Shown here: positions 19,607-27,964 of the stretch, piece by piece
Layout: the number at the start of each line of letters is the position of its first letter
Position numbering within the stretch: the stretch's first letter is position 1
NCBI RefSeq assembly: GCF_028609865.1
Contig: NZ_CP063194.1
Location: 2,294,001-2,358,000 of the forward strand
Direction: 5' to 3'
Origin: Corynebacterium jeddahense
GTDB taxonomy: Bacteria; Actinomycetota; Actinomycetes; Mycobacteriales; Mycobacteriaceae
DNA length: 64,000 nt
The notes under the pieces: model-generated
Told to the model about the DNA's origin: nothing
Databases searched by the model: none
What the model saw: only the letters and a program-made list of their open reading frames with translations
Translations under genes and position numbers: made by a program

Positions 19607-20565
19607 GAGACGTACGCCACGGCCGTCGTCGCCAGCGCCGTCGCCGCGTACACGAGCAGGAAGTGGCCGCCGAAGACCGGCACCCCGAGCACCGGGAAGA
19701 CGAAGTACAGCACCGCCATGTGCCAGAGGAACACCGAGTAGGACCAGCGCCCCAGCGTGCGCATCGTGGCCGAGGACAGCACGGTGCCGCGCTCCCGCGG
19801 CCCCAGCGCGTAGGGCGCAACGACGAGCGCGGCGAACAGCGCGCCCAGCAGGACCCGCGCGTTGAACTCGGCAGGTGACGGGTGGGTGAGCCCACGCGGG
19901 CCGATCACGCCCGCGAACCACGCCACGGGCAGCGCGGAGAGCGGGAACGGCCAGCGCGGCCCCCGGTAGGCCACCCCGGCGCGCTCCAGCTCGGCGAGCG
20001 CAAGCCCGACGGCGAACCACAGCGCGTACGAGGGCGGCCAGATCTGCAGGTTGAGCACCGCGGAGTCCTCGATGCCCGCCACGGCCCACGGCCACGCCAG
20101 CCCCGCCGCCACCGCGGCGGCGAGCGCCACGCGCCGGCCCCGCCCGCCGAGGCGCAGGTACGCGGGCAGGACGACGTAGAACGCGGCCTCGACGCACAGC
20201 GACCACATCTGCGTGAGCCCGTCGATAAGCGAATGCGGCACGTAAAGCTGCAGCAACAGCAGGTTCGCCGCCGCCTGCGCCCACGACACCCCCGCGAGCG
20301 GCGGGAGCGCGAGCAGCACGACGGCGACGCACACCACGTACGCCGGCGCGAGCCGCGCCACCCGCCGCGCCGCGTAGCCCGGGCGCATCCCGCCGCGGGC
20401 GAGCAGGAACGCCGACAGCGCGAAGAACACCGCCACGAAGTAGTCGAAGCGCTCGAGTACCGCCGAACCCGTCGCGGTCTGGAACGCGACGTGCGTGGCC
20501 ACGATGCCGTACGCGGCGACGGCGCGCAGGCCGTCGAGCTCTGGCAGAAGGGGCGGTCTGTTCAC
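19513..20565 (-). CDS. tmaT: Acyltransferase family 3 membrane protein, probable TmaT
   Basis: A 350-residue integral membrane acyltransferase. The family hallmark LDGLRAVAAYGIVATHVAF at residues 10-28 includes the conserved His, and about ten membrane helices follow. In Corynebacterium glutamicum the acyltransferase 3 protein TmaT acetylates trehalose monocorynomycolate before export; TmaT, an AftD-like gene, MtrP and pck lie close together there, so orthology is likely but inferred. The C-terminus is basic. The coding end runs 94 bp into the antisense of aftD. A divergent unit (20603) starts 37 bp upstream. Confidence 0.75.
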   Translation of the reverse strand: MNRPPLLPELDGLRAVAAYGIVATHVAFQTATGSAVLERFDYFVAVFFALSAFLLARGGMRPGYAARRVARLAPAYVVCVAVVLLALPPLAGVSWAQAAANLLLLQLYVPHSLIDGLTQMWSLCVEAAFYVVLPAYLRLGGRGRRVALAAAVAAGLAWPWAVAGIEDSAVLNLQIWPPSYALWFAVGLALAELERAGVAYRGPRWPFPLSALPVAWFAGVIGPRGLTHPSPAEFNARVLLGALFAALVVAPYALGPRERGTVLSSATMRTLGRWSYSVFLWHMAVLYFVFPVLGVPVFGGHFLLVYAATALATTAVAYVSYELVEVPGARLVRQATAKHPAATRKVDEPA

Positions 20566-20602
20566 GATGGCGCAAGTTTAACCGCCCGGCAGGCCCGGTA
20601 GG

Positions 20603-21301
20603 GTGGCACGGGTGAACCTGCGCCGCCGCCTCGCCGCCTGCCTCGGCGTCATCGTCGTGTGCGCCGCGCTCAACCTCATCTCCCCGGCCGTCATCGCGCA
20701 CCAGCGCACGCTGCGGCCCGGCGACTACACCATGCGTTTCGACGCCGCTTCGCCCGGCGACCGCGCCACCACCCAGACTCAGACCCAGACCCACACCCGC
20801 ACCGTCACCCTCACCAAGGCCCCGAAGCAGCTCAACGCCGTGGTGACCGTGGACGGCGAGGAAGTGGACCACTTCCCCATCGATCCCTCCACCGCCTTCC
20901 CCGCGAAGGGGCGCGCCGGGCTCGGCCCGTTCCTGCCGTACCGCCCGGAGCGGCGCTCCTACCCGCTGTTCGACACCGCCGCGGGCCGCGACGTCGCGCT
21001 GGATTACGTCGGCCCCGGCTCCGTGCGGGGGCTGGAGACCTCGAAGTACGCCGCCACACTCTCGGACGGCTGCACCCGCACCGTCGACGCGGAGCGGCGC
21101 ACCGGGCGCATCGTCGACGAGGTGTGGGACTGCCCGCCCGAGCAGTGGGTGCTCGCCGAGGAGTCGAAGGCGGCCGCGGTCGACGCCGCCCGGCGCGACG
21201 TCGCGTGGCTGCGCGGGCTGCAGGTGATGGCGGTGCTCACCCGCTTCACCGCGGCGGCCGCGTTCATCGTCGGCCTGGTGAGTTATGCGCGCCGGCGGTA
21301 G
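20603..21301 (+). CDS. Membrane-anchored protein with two end helices (DUF3068-like)
   Basis: A 232-residue protein with an N-terminal helix (LAACLGVIVVCAALNLISPAV), an extracytoplasmic domain, and a C-terminal helix (FTAAAAFIVGLVSYARRR). Topology and length suggest a relative of the DUF3068 envelope proteins, but similarity is judged by eye only. A Thr/Gln repeat (TQTQTQTHTRT) lies at about residue 53. It starts with GTG at 20603 (a second GTG is three codons later) and overlaps the next gene by 17 bp, so they form an operon divergent from the TmaT-like gene. Role: unknown, possibly mycolate transport or envelope assembly. Confidence 0.6.
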   Translation: MARVNLRRRLAACLGVIVVCAALNLISPAVIAHQRTLRPGDYTMRFDAASPGDRATTQTQTQTHTRTVTLTKAPKQLNAVVTVDGEEVDHFPIDPSTAFPAKGRAGLGPFLPYRPERRSYPLFDTAAGRDVALDYVGPGSVRGLETSKYAATLSDGCTRTVDAERRTGRIVDEVWDCPPEQWVLAEESKAAAVDAARRDVAWLRGLQVMAVLTRFTAAAAFIVGLVSYARRR

Positions 21302-22727
21302 CGCACGCTGGCTGGCCGGCTACGGCGCGCTGCTGGTTGTGGCCGTGACGTGGCCGTTTCTCGTGCCCGGCGGGGCGTTCGCGCTGCGCGACATGATGGT
21401 CTTCGACGCGATGGCGCTCACCCGGGCGTCGCTCGGCTGGGGCGACCTGCCCGCCCGCAACGTGCCGCAGGACGCGCTGCTGGGCATCCTCCCCCACCCC
21501 GTGTTGTTCCTGCGTTTCGCCGTCGTCGGCGCCGCGGCCTGCGCGGCGCGGGCGGGCTACCTGCTCGGGCGCGGCACGTTCGGCCGGGCGGCGGCGATGA
21601 CGGTGGCGGTGTGGAACCCGTTTGTGGTGGAGCGACTTCTCCAGGGGCAGTGGTCCCTCGCCGTCGCCGCGTGGCTGCTGCCGCTCGTGGCGCTGGGCCG
21701 GGGCCCGGCGGCGACGCTCGCGCACTGGCTCGCCTCGCTCACCCCCACCGGCGCGCTCGCCGCGGCGTGCGCCGCTCGCGGGCGGGCTGGGCTCGCCGTG
21801 AGCGCGCTCACCTGCCTGCCGTGGGTCGTCGCCGGCGTGTTTGCGGGCGCGGGCGGGACCGCGTCGGCGGCGTCGGCGGGCGTGTTCGCCCCGCGCGCGG
21901 AGGCGCTCGCCGGCACCCTCGGGGCACTTGCCGGACTCGGCGGGATCTGGAACGGCGAGGCCGTGCCCCCGTCGCGCTCGGCGGGGTTCGCCCTCGCCGG
22001 CGTCGCGCTGCTCGCGCTGCTCGCCCTGGCCTGGCGCGACGTCCCCCGCCGCTGGCTCGCCCTCGCCGCGGCCGGGTTCGCTCTCGCGCTCGCCTCCTGG
22101 GCGGGGCTGACGGGCCCGCTCGTCGCCCACGTCCCCGGCGCGGGGCTGCTCCGCGACGGGCAGAAGTGGCTCATCCTCGCCGTCCCCGCCTACGTCGCGG
22201 CCGCGGGCGCGCTGGACGGGCGTCGTGCGCTCGCCGCCTGCGCGTTCGCGCTGCTCCAGGTCCCGGACGCGCCGGTCGCGCTCGCCGCGCTCACCCCCGT
22301 GCCCGCCGCCGCGGTTGAGATCCCGGCCGTCGATGACCGCGGCCGCGACGTCGTCTTCGAGTCCCGCCCGGCGCTTACGCGCGTCGCGGGCCGCGTCGCC
22401 GTCGACCCCGCCCCGAAGGCCATGAACGTCGTCGAGTCCGGCGCGCTCGCCGTTGACGGCGTGGTGGTGGACCCGCCGTCGGCGCGCTGGTCCGCCGCGC
22501 AGGTGGCACTGGATGGGCCCGACAGCCTGGGCCGGCTGCGCGGGCTCGGCATCGGGCTGGCCGTCCGCGCTGATGGCAGCGTCGTGGACGCGGGTGCCCC
22601 GGCGCGGGGCCTGCCGCCGGTTGGCGTGGCGCTCTTCGCGCTCTGGTGCGCCGTCCCCCTCCTCGCATGTGTCCAAGGTCACACCCTCAAAATAAACCGT
22701 CCTCACCTGCATCGTTACGCGGATTAG
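21285..22727 (+). CDS. Polytopic membrane protein, unknown function
   Basis: A 480-residue very hydrophobic protein, with about ten helices in the first 320 residues, then a soluble domain of about 130 residues and a last helix. An early loop has GAFALRDMMVFDAM, and the layout recalls GT-C glycosyltransferases, but no confident family match is recognised. It overlaps the upstream gene by 17 bp and is followed by 156 bp with two palindromes. Codon use is strongly GC-rich like its neighbours, so it is native. Confidence 0.6.
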   Translation: MRAGGSARWLAGYGALLVVAVTWPFLVPGGAFALRDMMVFDAMALTRASLGWGDLPARNVPQDALLGILPHPVLFLRFAVVGAAACAARAGYLLGRGTFGRAAAMTVAVWNPFVVERLLQGQWSLAVAAWLLPLVALGRGPAATLAHWLASLTPTGALAAACAARGRAGLAVSALTCLPWVVAGVFAGAGGTASAASAGVFAPRAEALAGTLGALAGLGGIWNGEAVPPSRSAGFALAGVALLALLALAWRDVPRRWLALAAAGFALALASWAGLTGPLVAHVPGAGLLRDGQKWLILAVPAYVAAAGALDGRRALAACAFALLQVPDAPVALAALTPVPAAAVEIPAVDDRGRDVVFESRPALTRVAGRVAVDPAPKAMNVVESGALAVDGVVVDPPSARWSAAQVALDGPDSLGRLRGLGIGLAVRADGSVVDAGAPARGLPPVGVALFALWCAVPLLACVQGHTLKINRPHLHRYAD

Positions 22728-22838
22728 TGGGCGTACGCCCATTAATGGCGGTCGCCCACCGTTGGCCCCCTTGCATCACTTCCGGGCGCTTCCTAAAGTG
22801 AACAGCACATGAACAACAGGTTACGTAATCGCGTAACC
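22728..22838 (+). promoter_or_regulatory. Two palindromic sites upstream of the helix-bundle gene
   Basis: A perfect 14-bp palindrome TGGGCGTACGCCCA lies at 22728-22741, just past the stop of the membrane protein. A second inverted repeat GGTTACGTAATCGCGTAACC (7-bp arms, 6-bp spacer) lies at 22819-22838, 45 bp before the next ATG. Both look like repressor sites; the regulator is unknown. Confidence 0.45.
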
Positions 22839-22883
22839 ACGATCTGACCGAAGGAGCAGATACAGCTTCTGCAAGGAGGAACA

Positions 22884-23120
22884 ATGGCGAACAACATCGA
22901 TTTCAGCATCATCCGCGAGCGTGCCCTGCGAAACATCCGCGAGGACCTGCTCACGGAGTACACTGGCCAGTTCGACGCGCTCGAGATCAACGACGCCTTC
23001 GACGCCGTCCTGCGCGCCCACAAGCGCTCCGCCACGGTCGAGGACTTCATCCCCGTCCTCGTCGAGGCAGAGATGCGTGACCGCCTGCGCGACGGCGAGC
23101 TGTTCCCCACCGCGGCGTAA
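22884..23120 (+). CDS. Small three-helix-bundle-type protein
   Basis: A 78-residue helical protein. The pattern I-R-E-R-x-x-x-x-I-R-E-D-L at the start and VEDFIPVLVEAEMRDRL near the end matches actinobacterial small proteins named for a three-helix bundle dimerisation domain, which also occurs fused to other proteins. A strong RBS (GGAGGAAC) lies just before the ATG at 22884. It is a single-gene unit between the palindromic promoter region and a strong hairpin terminator. The biological role is unknown. Confidence 0.7.
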   Translation: MANNIDFSIIRERALRNIREDLLTEYTGQFDALEINDAFDAVLRAHKRSATVEDFIPVLVEAEMRDRLRDGELFPTAA

Positions 23121-23132
23121 CGCCCGTCCCGC

Positions 23133-23166
23133 GCGCCCAGCCCTTCCGCAGGGCTGGGCGCTTTGC
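23133..23166 (+). terminator. Intrinsic terminator
   Basis: A perfect 12-bp stem GCGCCCAGCCCT/AGGGCTGGGCGC with a 5-nt loop is followed by TTTGCT, 12 nt after the helix-bundle gene stop. It separates that gene from the structured RNA candidate. Confidence 0.8.
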
Positions 23167-23191
23167 TATGTTCGGCCAAGAACTGTCGGTA

Positions 23192-23321
23192 GCGTGCGCA
23201 CGCGTATCGACGTCACCCCGCCCAGCGAACGCCAACCCCACGTTGCCCGGGGCAAAGGGCAACACGCATGGCGCCCTGCGGCCGCATCAGGGCAAGAGCG
23301 GTTCGAATCCGCTCGCACGCA
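23192..23321 (+). ncRNA. tRNA-like structured RNA candidate upstream of DIP1984 gene
   Basis: A non-coding stretch that ends like a tRNA. T-arm GAGCGG-TTCGAAT-CCGCTC (23296-23314) is followed by CGCACGC (23314-23320) and an A. This 3' strand pairs perfectly with GCGTGCG at 23192-23198, giving a 7-bp acceptor-like stem stacked on a canonical T-arm. The closed span is 130 nt, too long for a tRNA. Inside are hairpins GTTGCCC/GGGCAAC (23242-23263) and GCCCTG/CAGGGC (23273-23293). No D-arm with GG or clear anticodon arm is seen, and CCA is not encoded. It could be a YrlA-like or other tRNA-mimic RNA, or a degraded tRNA. Structure is judged by eye. Confidence 0.45.
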
Positions 23322-23482
23322 CGGAGCACGCGGCCGGCACGGAGCACACGGGCACGGCCCCCACCACAGGGTCGCACCGGGCACCGATTACTACCGGGGC
23401 GTTGGGGGCCGGAGGTGGACGTCGAGACGCAACGCGCGCGTGAGGGTCGGGCACGGGGACAGAACGGATAAAGGAGGCACAC

Positions 23483-23935
23483 ATGCTGCTCGCGGAGGCG
23501 CTGGCGCGGCGCGCGGAGGCGCAGGATCGGCTGAACAAGCTGCAGGAACGCCTGGTGCAGGGCGCCGTGGTCCAGGAGGGCGACGCCCCTGCCGAGGACC
23601 CGGCGGCGCTGCTCGAGGAAGCCGCGGCGCTGCTCCAGGAGATCGAGACGCTCGTGCGCCGCATCAACCACACAAACGCGCAGACGCCGTTCGAGGGAGC
23701 AACGCTCACAGACGCGATCGCGCGCCGCGACGCCCTGCTGCGCTCGCGCCGGCTCTACGCCGCGGTGGCGGACGCCGCGACGGTGACCAGCCACCGCTAC
23801 TCCCGCTCCGAGGTGCGCTTCGTGCCCACCGTGGACGTCAAGGCGCTGCGGGACATGGCGGATTCCGCGTCCAAGGCCTACCGGGAGCTGGACACGAAGA
23901 TCCAGCAGCTCAACTGGTCGACGCAGCTGCAATAA
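23483..23935 (+). CDS. DIP1984 family protein
   Basis: A 150-residue, mostly helical protein of the DIP1984 (septicolysin-named) family. It starts LLAEALARRAEAQDRLNKLQERL, has LVRRINHTNAQTPF in the middle and ends KAYRELDTKIQQLNW, all family-typical. The helices look like a coiled-coil bundle. Function is not established. A textbook RBS (AAAGGAGG) precedes the ATG at 23483. The 3' end overlaps the convergent glycosyltransferase by 26 bp. The tRNA-like RNA candidate lies about 160 bp upstream on the same strand and could share its transcript. Confidence 0.88.
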   Translation: MLLAEALARRAEAQDRLNKLQERLVQGAVVQEGDAPAEDPAALLEEAAALLQEIETLVRRINHTNAQTPFEGATLTDAIARRDALLRSRRLYAAVADAATVTSHRYSRSEVRFVPTVDVKALRDMADSASKAYRELDTKIQQLNWSTQLQ

Positions 23936-24986
23936 CGCGCTCGAACTTCGCGCCGGTGGCCTCCCACGAGAACCGCGCGGCCCACTTGCCCGCGGACTGC
24001 GCCATCGCCGCACCGCGCCCGAGGGTCTCCGCGACCGCCTCCGCGAAGTCCTCGCCCGGCCGCACTAGCCGCCCCGTCTCGCCGTCGCGAATGGAGTCGG
24101 CCACCCCGCCCGCGCTCGCGTACGCCACCGTGGGCAGGCCGTGCTGCGCCGCCTCGATGACGGCGATGCCCCACCCCTCCTTCCGCGAGGGCAGCAGGTG
24201 CACGCCGCCGGTGCGCGCGGCCCGTTCGAGCAGCGCGTGCTTGTACGCCTCGGAGACGTGGCCGTGGAACACCACCTTCGCCCCGTGCGGCGCGGCGTAC
24301 TCGCGCAGCTCGTCCTCCCACCAGCCGGAGCCGACGACGTCGAGCACCGCCCCCTCCATGCCCGCGACCACGTCGATCGCCTCCTCGATGCGCTTGTGTG
24401 GCACGAGGCGGGAGAGGGTGACCAGGTGGGTGCGACCGTCGTCGGGAAGCACGGGCGTCTCGGCCGGCACGGGGTCCACGCCGTTTTCCACGATCGCGAT
24501 GTCGCCCTCGCGCACGCCGAGCGCCACGAGGTCGCGCTTCGACGCCTCCGAGACCGTCACGTATGGTGCGCCCCGGTGCACGCGCGGGGCAACCTTCGAC
24601 TCGAGGAACCAGCCCAGCCGCCCGATGAACGGCCCCGCCACAGGCCACTGCTCCTTGTGGCAGTGGTGCGTGAGCAGCACCACCGGCCTGCGGGTGCACA
24701 GGCGCGCGAAGAACGGGATGCCGTTTTGCGTGTCCACCACCACGTCCGGCCGGTGGCGCCAGATGGCCAGCGGCGCGGCGAGGTAGACGCTGAACTTCCC
24801 GCCGACGCGCTCGTAGCGCACCCCGTCGCGTCTCGAGCGGCGCGGCGCGTCCGTGTGCATCGACGTGCGGTAGATCACCTCGTGGCCCCGCGCGGCGAGG
24901 TACTCGCCCACGCGCTCGAGGTAGCGCTCCGAGCCGCCGCCTTGCGGGTGGGTGGAATCGCGCCAACACATGAGCAGTATCTTCAT
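23910..24986 (-). CDS. GT4 family glycosyltransferase
   Basis: A 358-residue glycosyltransferase of GT-B fold. The donor-binding C-terminal domain shows LVTLSRLVPHKRIEEAI and PSRKEGWGIAVIEAAQHGLPTVAY, with the E-x7-E motif of GT4 retaining enzymes. The N-terminal domain has a Gly-rich GGGSERYLERV loop. The acceptor is unknown; the neighbourhood suggests a cell-envelope glycolipid or lipoglycan. The start is set at 24986 (MKILLMCWR); longer versions would add an Arg-rich tail that overlaps the divergent methyltransferase. Its end overlaps the DIP1984 gene by 26 bp. Confidence 0.85.
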   Translation of the reverse strand: MKILLMCWRDSTHPQGGGSERYLERVGEYLAARGHEVIYRTSMHTDAPRRSRRDGVRYERVGGKFSVYLAAPLAIWRHRPDVVVDTQNGIPFFARLCTRRPVVLLTHHCHKEQWPVAGPFIGRLGWFLESKVAPRVHRGAPYVTVSEASKRDLVALGVREGDIAIVENGVDPVPAETPVLPDDGRTHLVTLSRLVPHKRIEEAIDVVAGMEGAVLDVVGSGWWEDELREYAAPHGAKVVFHGHVSEAYKHALLERAARTGGVHLLPSRKEGWGIAVIEAAQHGLPTVAYASAGGVADSIRDGETGRLVRPGEDFAEAVAETLGRGAAMAQSAGKWAARFSWEATGAKFERVIAAASTS

Positions 24987-25008
24987 CGCTATGCACCGTA
25001 CCCGCCGG

Positions 25009-25776
25009 ATGGCCACGCTTCGCCGCTCGCTCCGGCTGCTGCGCACGTTCCCCTACGAGCAGTTCCGCCCGCGCGTGTTCTACTCGGCGCTCGCCCGCGA
25101 TACGCGCTTGCTTCTCGACGCCCTCACGGCCGACCTCACCAACCACCCCCTCGCCGGCGCGTCCGTCTTGGACGTCGGCGGCGGCCCCGGCTACTTCGCC
25201 GACGCCTTCGCGGACTGCTTCTACGTCGGCCTCGAGCCCAACGTCACGGAGCTCTCCGCCGCGGGGCTCTCGGGCTTCGGCGCGGTGCGCGGCGACGGCG
25301 CGGCCCTGCCCTTCGCGGGCGGCTCTTTCGACGTCGTGTACTCCTCCAACGTCGCCGAGCACATCCCCGACTGGCGCGCCATGGGCGAGGAGATGCTGCG
25401 CGTGGCCAAGCCCGGCGGGCTGGTGGTGCTGAGCTACACGGTGTGGCTCGGCCCGTTCGGCGGGCACGAGACAGGGCTGTGGCAGCACTACGTGGGCGGG
25501 GAGTACGCGCGGCGTCGATACGCGAAAGCCCACGGCCGCGAGCCGAAGAACATCTTCGGCGAATCCCTCTTCGCCGTCTCCGCGGGCGAGGGGCTCGCGT
25601 GGGCGGAGTGCACCGGCCAGCTCGCCGCCGCGTTCCCGCGCTACCACCCGCGGTGGGCGTGGTGGGTCACGCGCGTGCCGGTGCTGCGGGAGTTCGCGGT
25701 GTCGAACCTGGTGCTCGTGCTGCGCAAGGCCGCCCCCGCGGCCGCCCCCGCGAACAACCCAAAACCGGCTACCTAG
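25009..25776 (+). CDS. Class I SAM-dependent methyltransferase, probable MtrP
   Basis: A methyltransferase of about 255 residues with SAM motif VLDVGGGPGYFAD near residue 46, acidic motif II (GLEPN) and a later SSNVAEHIPDW motif. In C. glutamicum the gene next to pck in this convergent arrangement encodes MtrP, required for transport of trehalose monocorynomycolate; the same position here suggests orthology (inference). The start is uncertain: ATG 25009 is used, ATG 24991 and 24952 are in frame, and the last overlaps the divergent glycosyltransferase. The stop codon lies inside the left arm of a long hairpin. Confidence 0.8.
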   Translation: MATLRRSLRLLRTFPYEQFRPRVFYSALARDTRLLLDALTADLTNHPLAGASVLDVGGGPGYFADAFADCFYVGLEPNVTELSAAGLSGFGAVRGDGAALPFAGGSFDVVYSSNVAEHIPDWRAMGEEMLRVAKPGGLVVLSYTVWLGPFGGHETGLWQHYVGGEYARRRYAKAHGREPKNIFGESLFAVSAGEGLAWAECTGQLAAAFPRYHPRWAWWVTRVPVLREFAVSNLVLVLRKAAPAAAPANNPKPAT

Positions 25777-25828
25777 AACCGGCTACCCCGCCGAAAAACG
25801 GCCGGTAGCCGGTTCTAGGTAGCCGGTT
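25763..25828. terminator. Perfect 25-bp hairpin between convergent mtrP-like and pckG genes
   Basis: Arms 25763-25787 and 25804-25828 are perfectly complementary over 25 nt. Each arm consists of an 11-mer AACCGGCTACC repeated with a 3-nt spacer, so the structure holds two direct and two inverted copies. The loop contains GCCG-AAAAA-CGGC, a small inner stem. On the minus strand GGTTTTGGGTT follows, weakly T-rich. It probably ends transcription of both convergent genes. Confidence 0.7.
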
Positions 25829-25845
25829 CCTAGGTGGGGGCAGGC

Positions 25846-27669
25846 CTAACGCGCGGCGTGAATGCGCCCGTCGAGCTGCTTCAGCTGGTCGAAGATCTCC
25901 TCCGGCACGCGGGAGCCGAGGCCCTCGAGGTACCGGCGCGCGTCGGCGACGTCTTCCTTCCACAGCTCCGGGTCGGCGGTGAGCGCCTCGCGCACATCCT
26001 CGATCGGGGTGTCCAGGCCGGTGAGGTCCAAGTCCTCGGCGCGGGCGGTGTGGCCGACGACGGTCTCGTCCGCATCCACCTTGCCCTCGAGGCGGTCGAC
26101 GATCCACTTGAGCACGCGCGAGTTGTCACCGAAGCCCGGCCACAGGAAGCGGCCGTCCTCGCCGCGGCGGAACCAGTTGACCAGGAAGATCGCCGGCATG
26201 CGATCCCCGCCGGTGCGGCCCATGTCAAGCCAGTGCTGGAAGTAGTCGCCCACGTTGTAGCCCATGAACGGCAGCATGGCCATCGGGTCGTGGCGCAGAG
26301 AGCCAACCTTGGCTTCCGCGGAGGCGGCGGTCTGGCCGGAGGAGAGCATCGCGCCGATCATGGTGCCGTGCTCCCAGTTGTGCGCCTGGGTAACCAGCGG
26401 CACGGTGTCCGGGCGGCGGCCGCCGAAGAGGATGGCGTCAATCTTCACGCCCTGCCAGTCGTTGAACTCCGGTGCGGCAGCCGGGCACTGCTCGATGGCC
26501 ACGCAGTAGCGGGAGTTCGGGTGGGCGGCCTTGGAGGAGGATTCAGGCGTCCAGTCCTCGCCGCGCCAGTCGATGAGGTGCGCGGGCGCCTCGCCGTCCA
26601 TGCCTTCCCACCAGACGTCGCCGTCGTCGGTGAGCGCGACGTTGGTGAACAGGATGTTGCCCGGCTCCATGCTCTTCATGGCGATCGGGTTGGAGGCGTA
26701 GTTGGTACCCGGCGCGACGCCGAAGAAACCGTTTTCCGGGTTGACGGCGTACAGCCCGTCCTCGCGCAGTTTCATCCAGGCGATGTCGTCGCCGACGACC
26801 TCGGCCGTCCAGCCGTCGAGCGTCGGGGTGAGCATGGCCAGGTTGGTCTTGCCGCAGGCGGACGGGAAGGCGGCGGCGATGTGGTAGGCCTTGCCCTCCG
26901 GGGAGGTGAGCTTGAGGATGAGCATGTGCTCAGCCATCCAGCCCTCCTCGCGCGCCATCACGGACGCGATGCGCAGCGCGTAGCACTTCTTGGCCAGGAT
27001 GGCGTTGCCGCCGTAGCCGGAGCCGTAGGACCAGATCTCCTTGGTCTCGGGGAACTGGGAGATGTACTTCGTCTCGTTGCACGGCCACGCCACGTCTTCC
27101 TGGCCCGGCTCGAGCGGGGCACCGACGGAGTGGAGGCAGTGCACGAAATTCTCGCCCTCGATCTTCTCCAGCGCCTGAGCGCCCATTCGGGTCATGATGC
27201 GCATGGAGAGCACGACGTAGGCCGAGTCCGTCAGCTGGACGCCGAGCTTCGGGTCCGGGTCGCCGATCGGGCCCATGCAGAACGGCACGACGTACATCGT
27301 GCGCCCGCGCATGGAGCCCTTGAAGTGCTCGAGCATCTCCTCTTTGAGGGCGGCCGGCTTCATCCAGTTGTTCGTCGGGCCGGCGTCTTCCTCGTGCTCC
27401 GTGGAAATGAAGGTGCGCGACTCCACGCGTGCCACGTCGGAGGGGTTGGAGCGGGCGAGGTACGAATTTGGGCGCTTTTCCTCGTTGAGCTTGATCAGGG
27501 TGCCGGCCTCGACCAGCTCGGCGGCGAGGCGGTTCCATTCGTCGTCTGAGCCGTCCGCGAAAACCACCTTCTCCGGCTCGAACAGGTCGACCGCCTCGTT
27601 GATCCAGGCGATGAGCTGCTCGTTGTCCGTGGGGGTATCCCCCTCCAGGCGTTTAACTGCCGCGGTCAT
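25846..27669 (-). CDS. pckG: Phosphoenolpyruvate carboxykinase (GTP)
   Basis: A 607-residue GTP-dependent PEP carboxykinase that converts oxaloacetate and GTP to PEP, CO2 and GDP in gluconeogenesis. The P-loop [14 protein letters not shown] lies at about residue 275 and contains the reactive cysteine. [11 protein letters not shown] and the FNVGDY-like [11 protein letters not shown] motif near the C-terminus also fit. Length matches the family (about 600-620). The ATG start at 27669 has AAAGGAGAGC upstream. Upstream inverted repeats probably regulate it. Confidence 0.97.
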   Translation of the reverse strand: MTAAVKRLEGDTPTDNEQLIAWINEAVDLFEPEKVVFADGSDDEWNRLAAELVEAGTLIKLNEEKRPNSYLARSNPSDVARVESRTFISTEHEEDAGPTNNWMKPAALKEEMLEHFKGSMRGRTMYVVPFCMGPIGDPDPKLGVQLTDSAYVVLSMRIMTRMGAQALEKIEGENFVHCLHSVGAPLEPGQEDVAWPCNETKYISQFPETKEIWSYGSGYGGNAILAKKCYALRIASVMAREEGWMAEHMLILKLTSPEGKAYHIAAAFPSACGKTNLAMLTPTLDGWTAEVVGDDIAWMKLREDGLYAVNPENGFFGVAPGTNYASNPIAMKSMEPGNILFTNVALTDDGDVWWEGMDGEAPAHLIDWRGEDWTPESSSKAAHPNSRYCVAIEQCPAAAPEFNDWQGVKIDAILFGGRRPDTVPLVTQAHNWEHGTMIGAMLSSGQTAASAEAKVGSLRHDPMAMLPFMGYNVGDYFQHWLDMGRTGGDRMPAIFLVNWFRRGEDGRFLWPGFGDNSRVLKWIVDRLEGKVDADETVVGHTARAEDLDLTGLDTPIEDVREALTADPELWKEDVADARRYLEGLGSRVPEEIFDQLKQLDGRIHAAR

Positions 27670-27964
27670 GTGCTCTCCTTTGGTGACTGGTTATAGCCAG
27701 TGTGCGTGCGCCCACTACTCGATACGGTGTTCCAAGCGTATCGAAACGGGCGCCCATCTGGCTAAAAGTTGGGCCCGTTCATTCGTAGGCCGGATATAAC
27801 CAGCGCGCGCGAGCATGGCGTTTGCGCCCAGCGGGGGTAAACGCCTACCCCCTTTCCGTAACCGGGATGCACATGCTTCTCGACGCGCCGGGGGTGACAC
27901 ACGCCGCCGCCGCCAAGCCGCGGCGAAACTTGCGTTTGACCTGTGGTTATGGAGAATGAACACG
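27670..27964 (-). promoter_or_regulatory. pckG/trmB divergent control region
   Basis: Between the divergent starts of pckG and trmB there is an inverted repeat CGATACG (27720-27726) and CGTATCG (27737-27743) with a 10-nt spacer, and a pair of related elements, GGTTATAGCC near 27685 and GGATATAACC near 27790, in opposite orientation. These are good candidates for carbon-source regulator sites on pckG. One dispersed-motif copy GCTTCTCGACG lies at 27874-27884. Confidence 0.45.

Noticed and set aside
17819..20872. 1017-residue minus-strand frame across aftD
   Set aside because: Composition is that of an antisense GC-rich shadow; aftD and the acyltransferase explain the region.
23192..23321. Normal tRNA gene
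   Set aside because: The closed stem spans 130 nt and there is no D-arm or clear anticodon arm, so it is listed only as a tRNA-like candidate.
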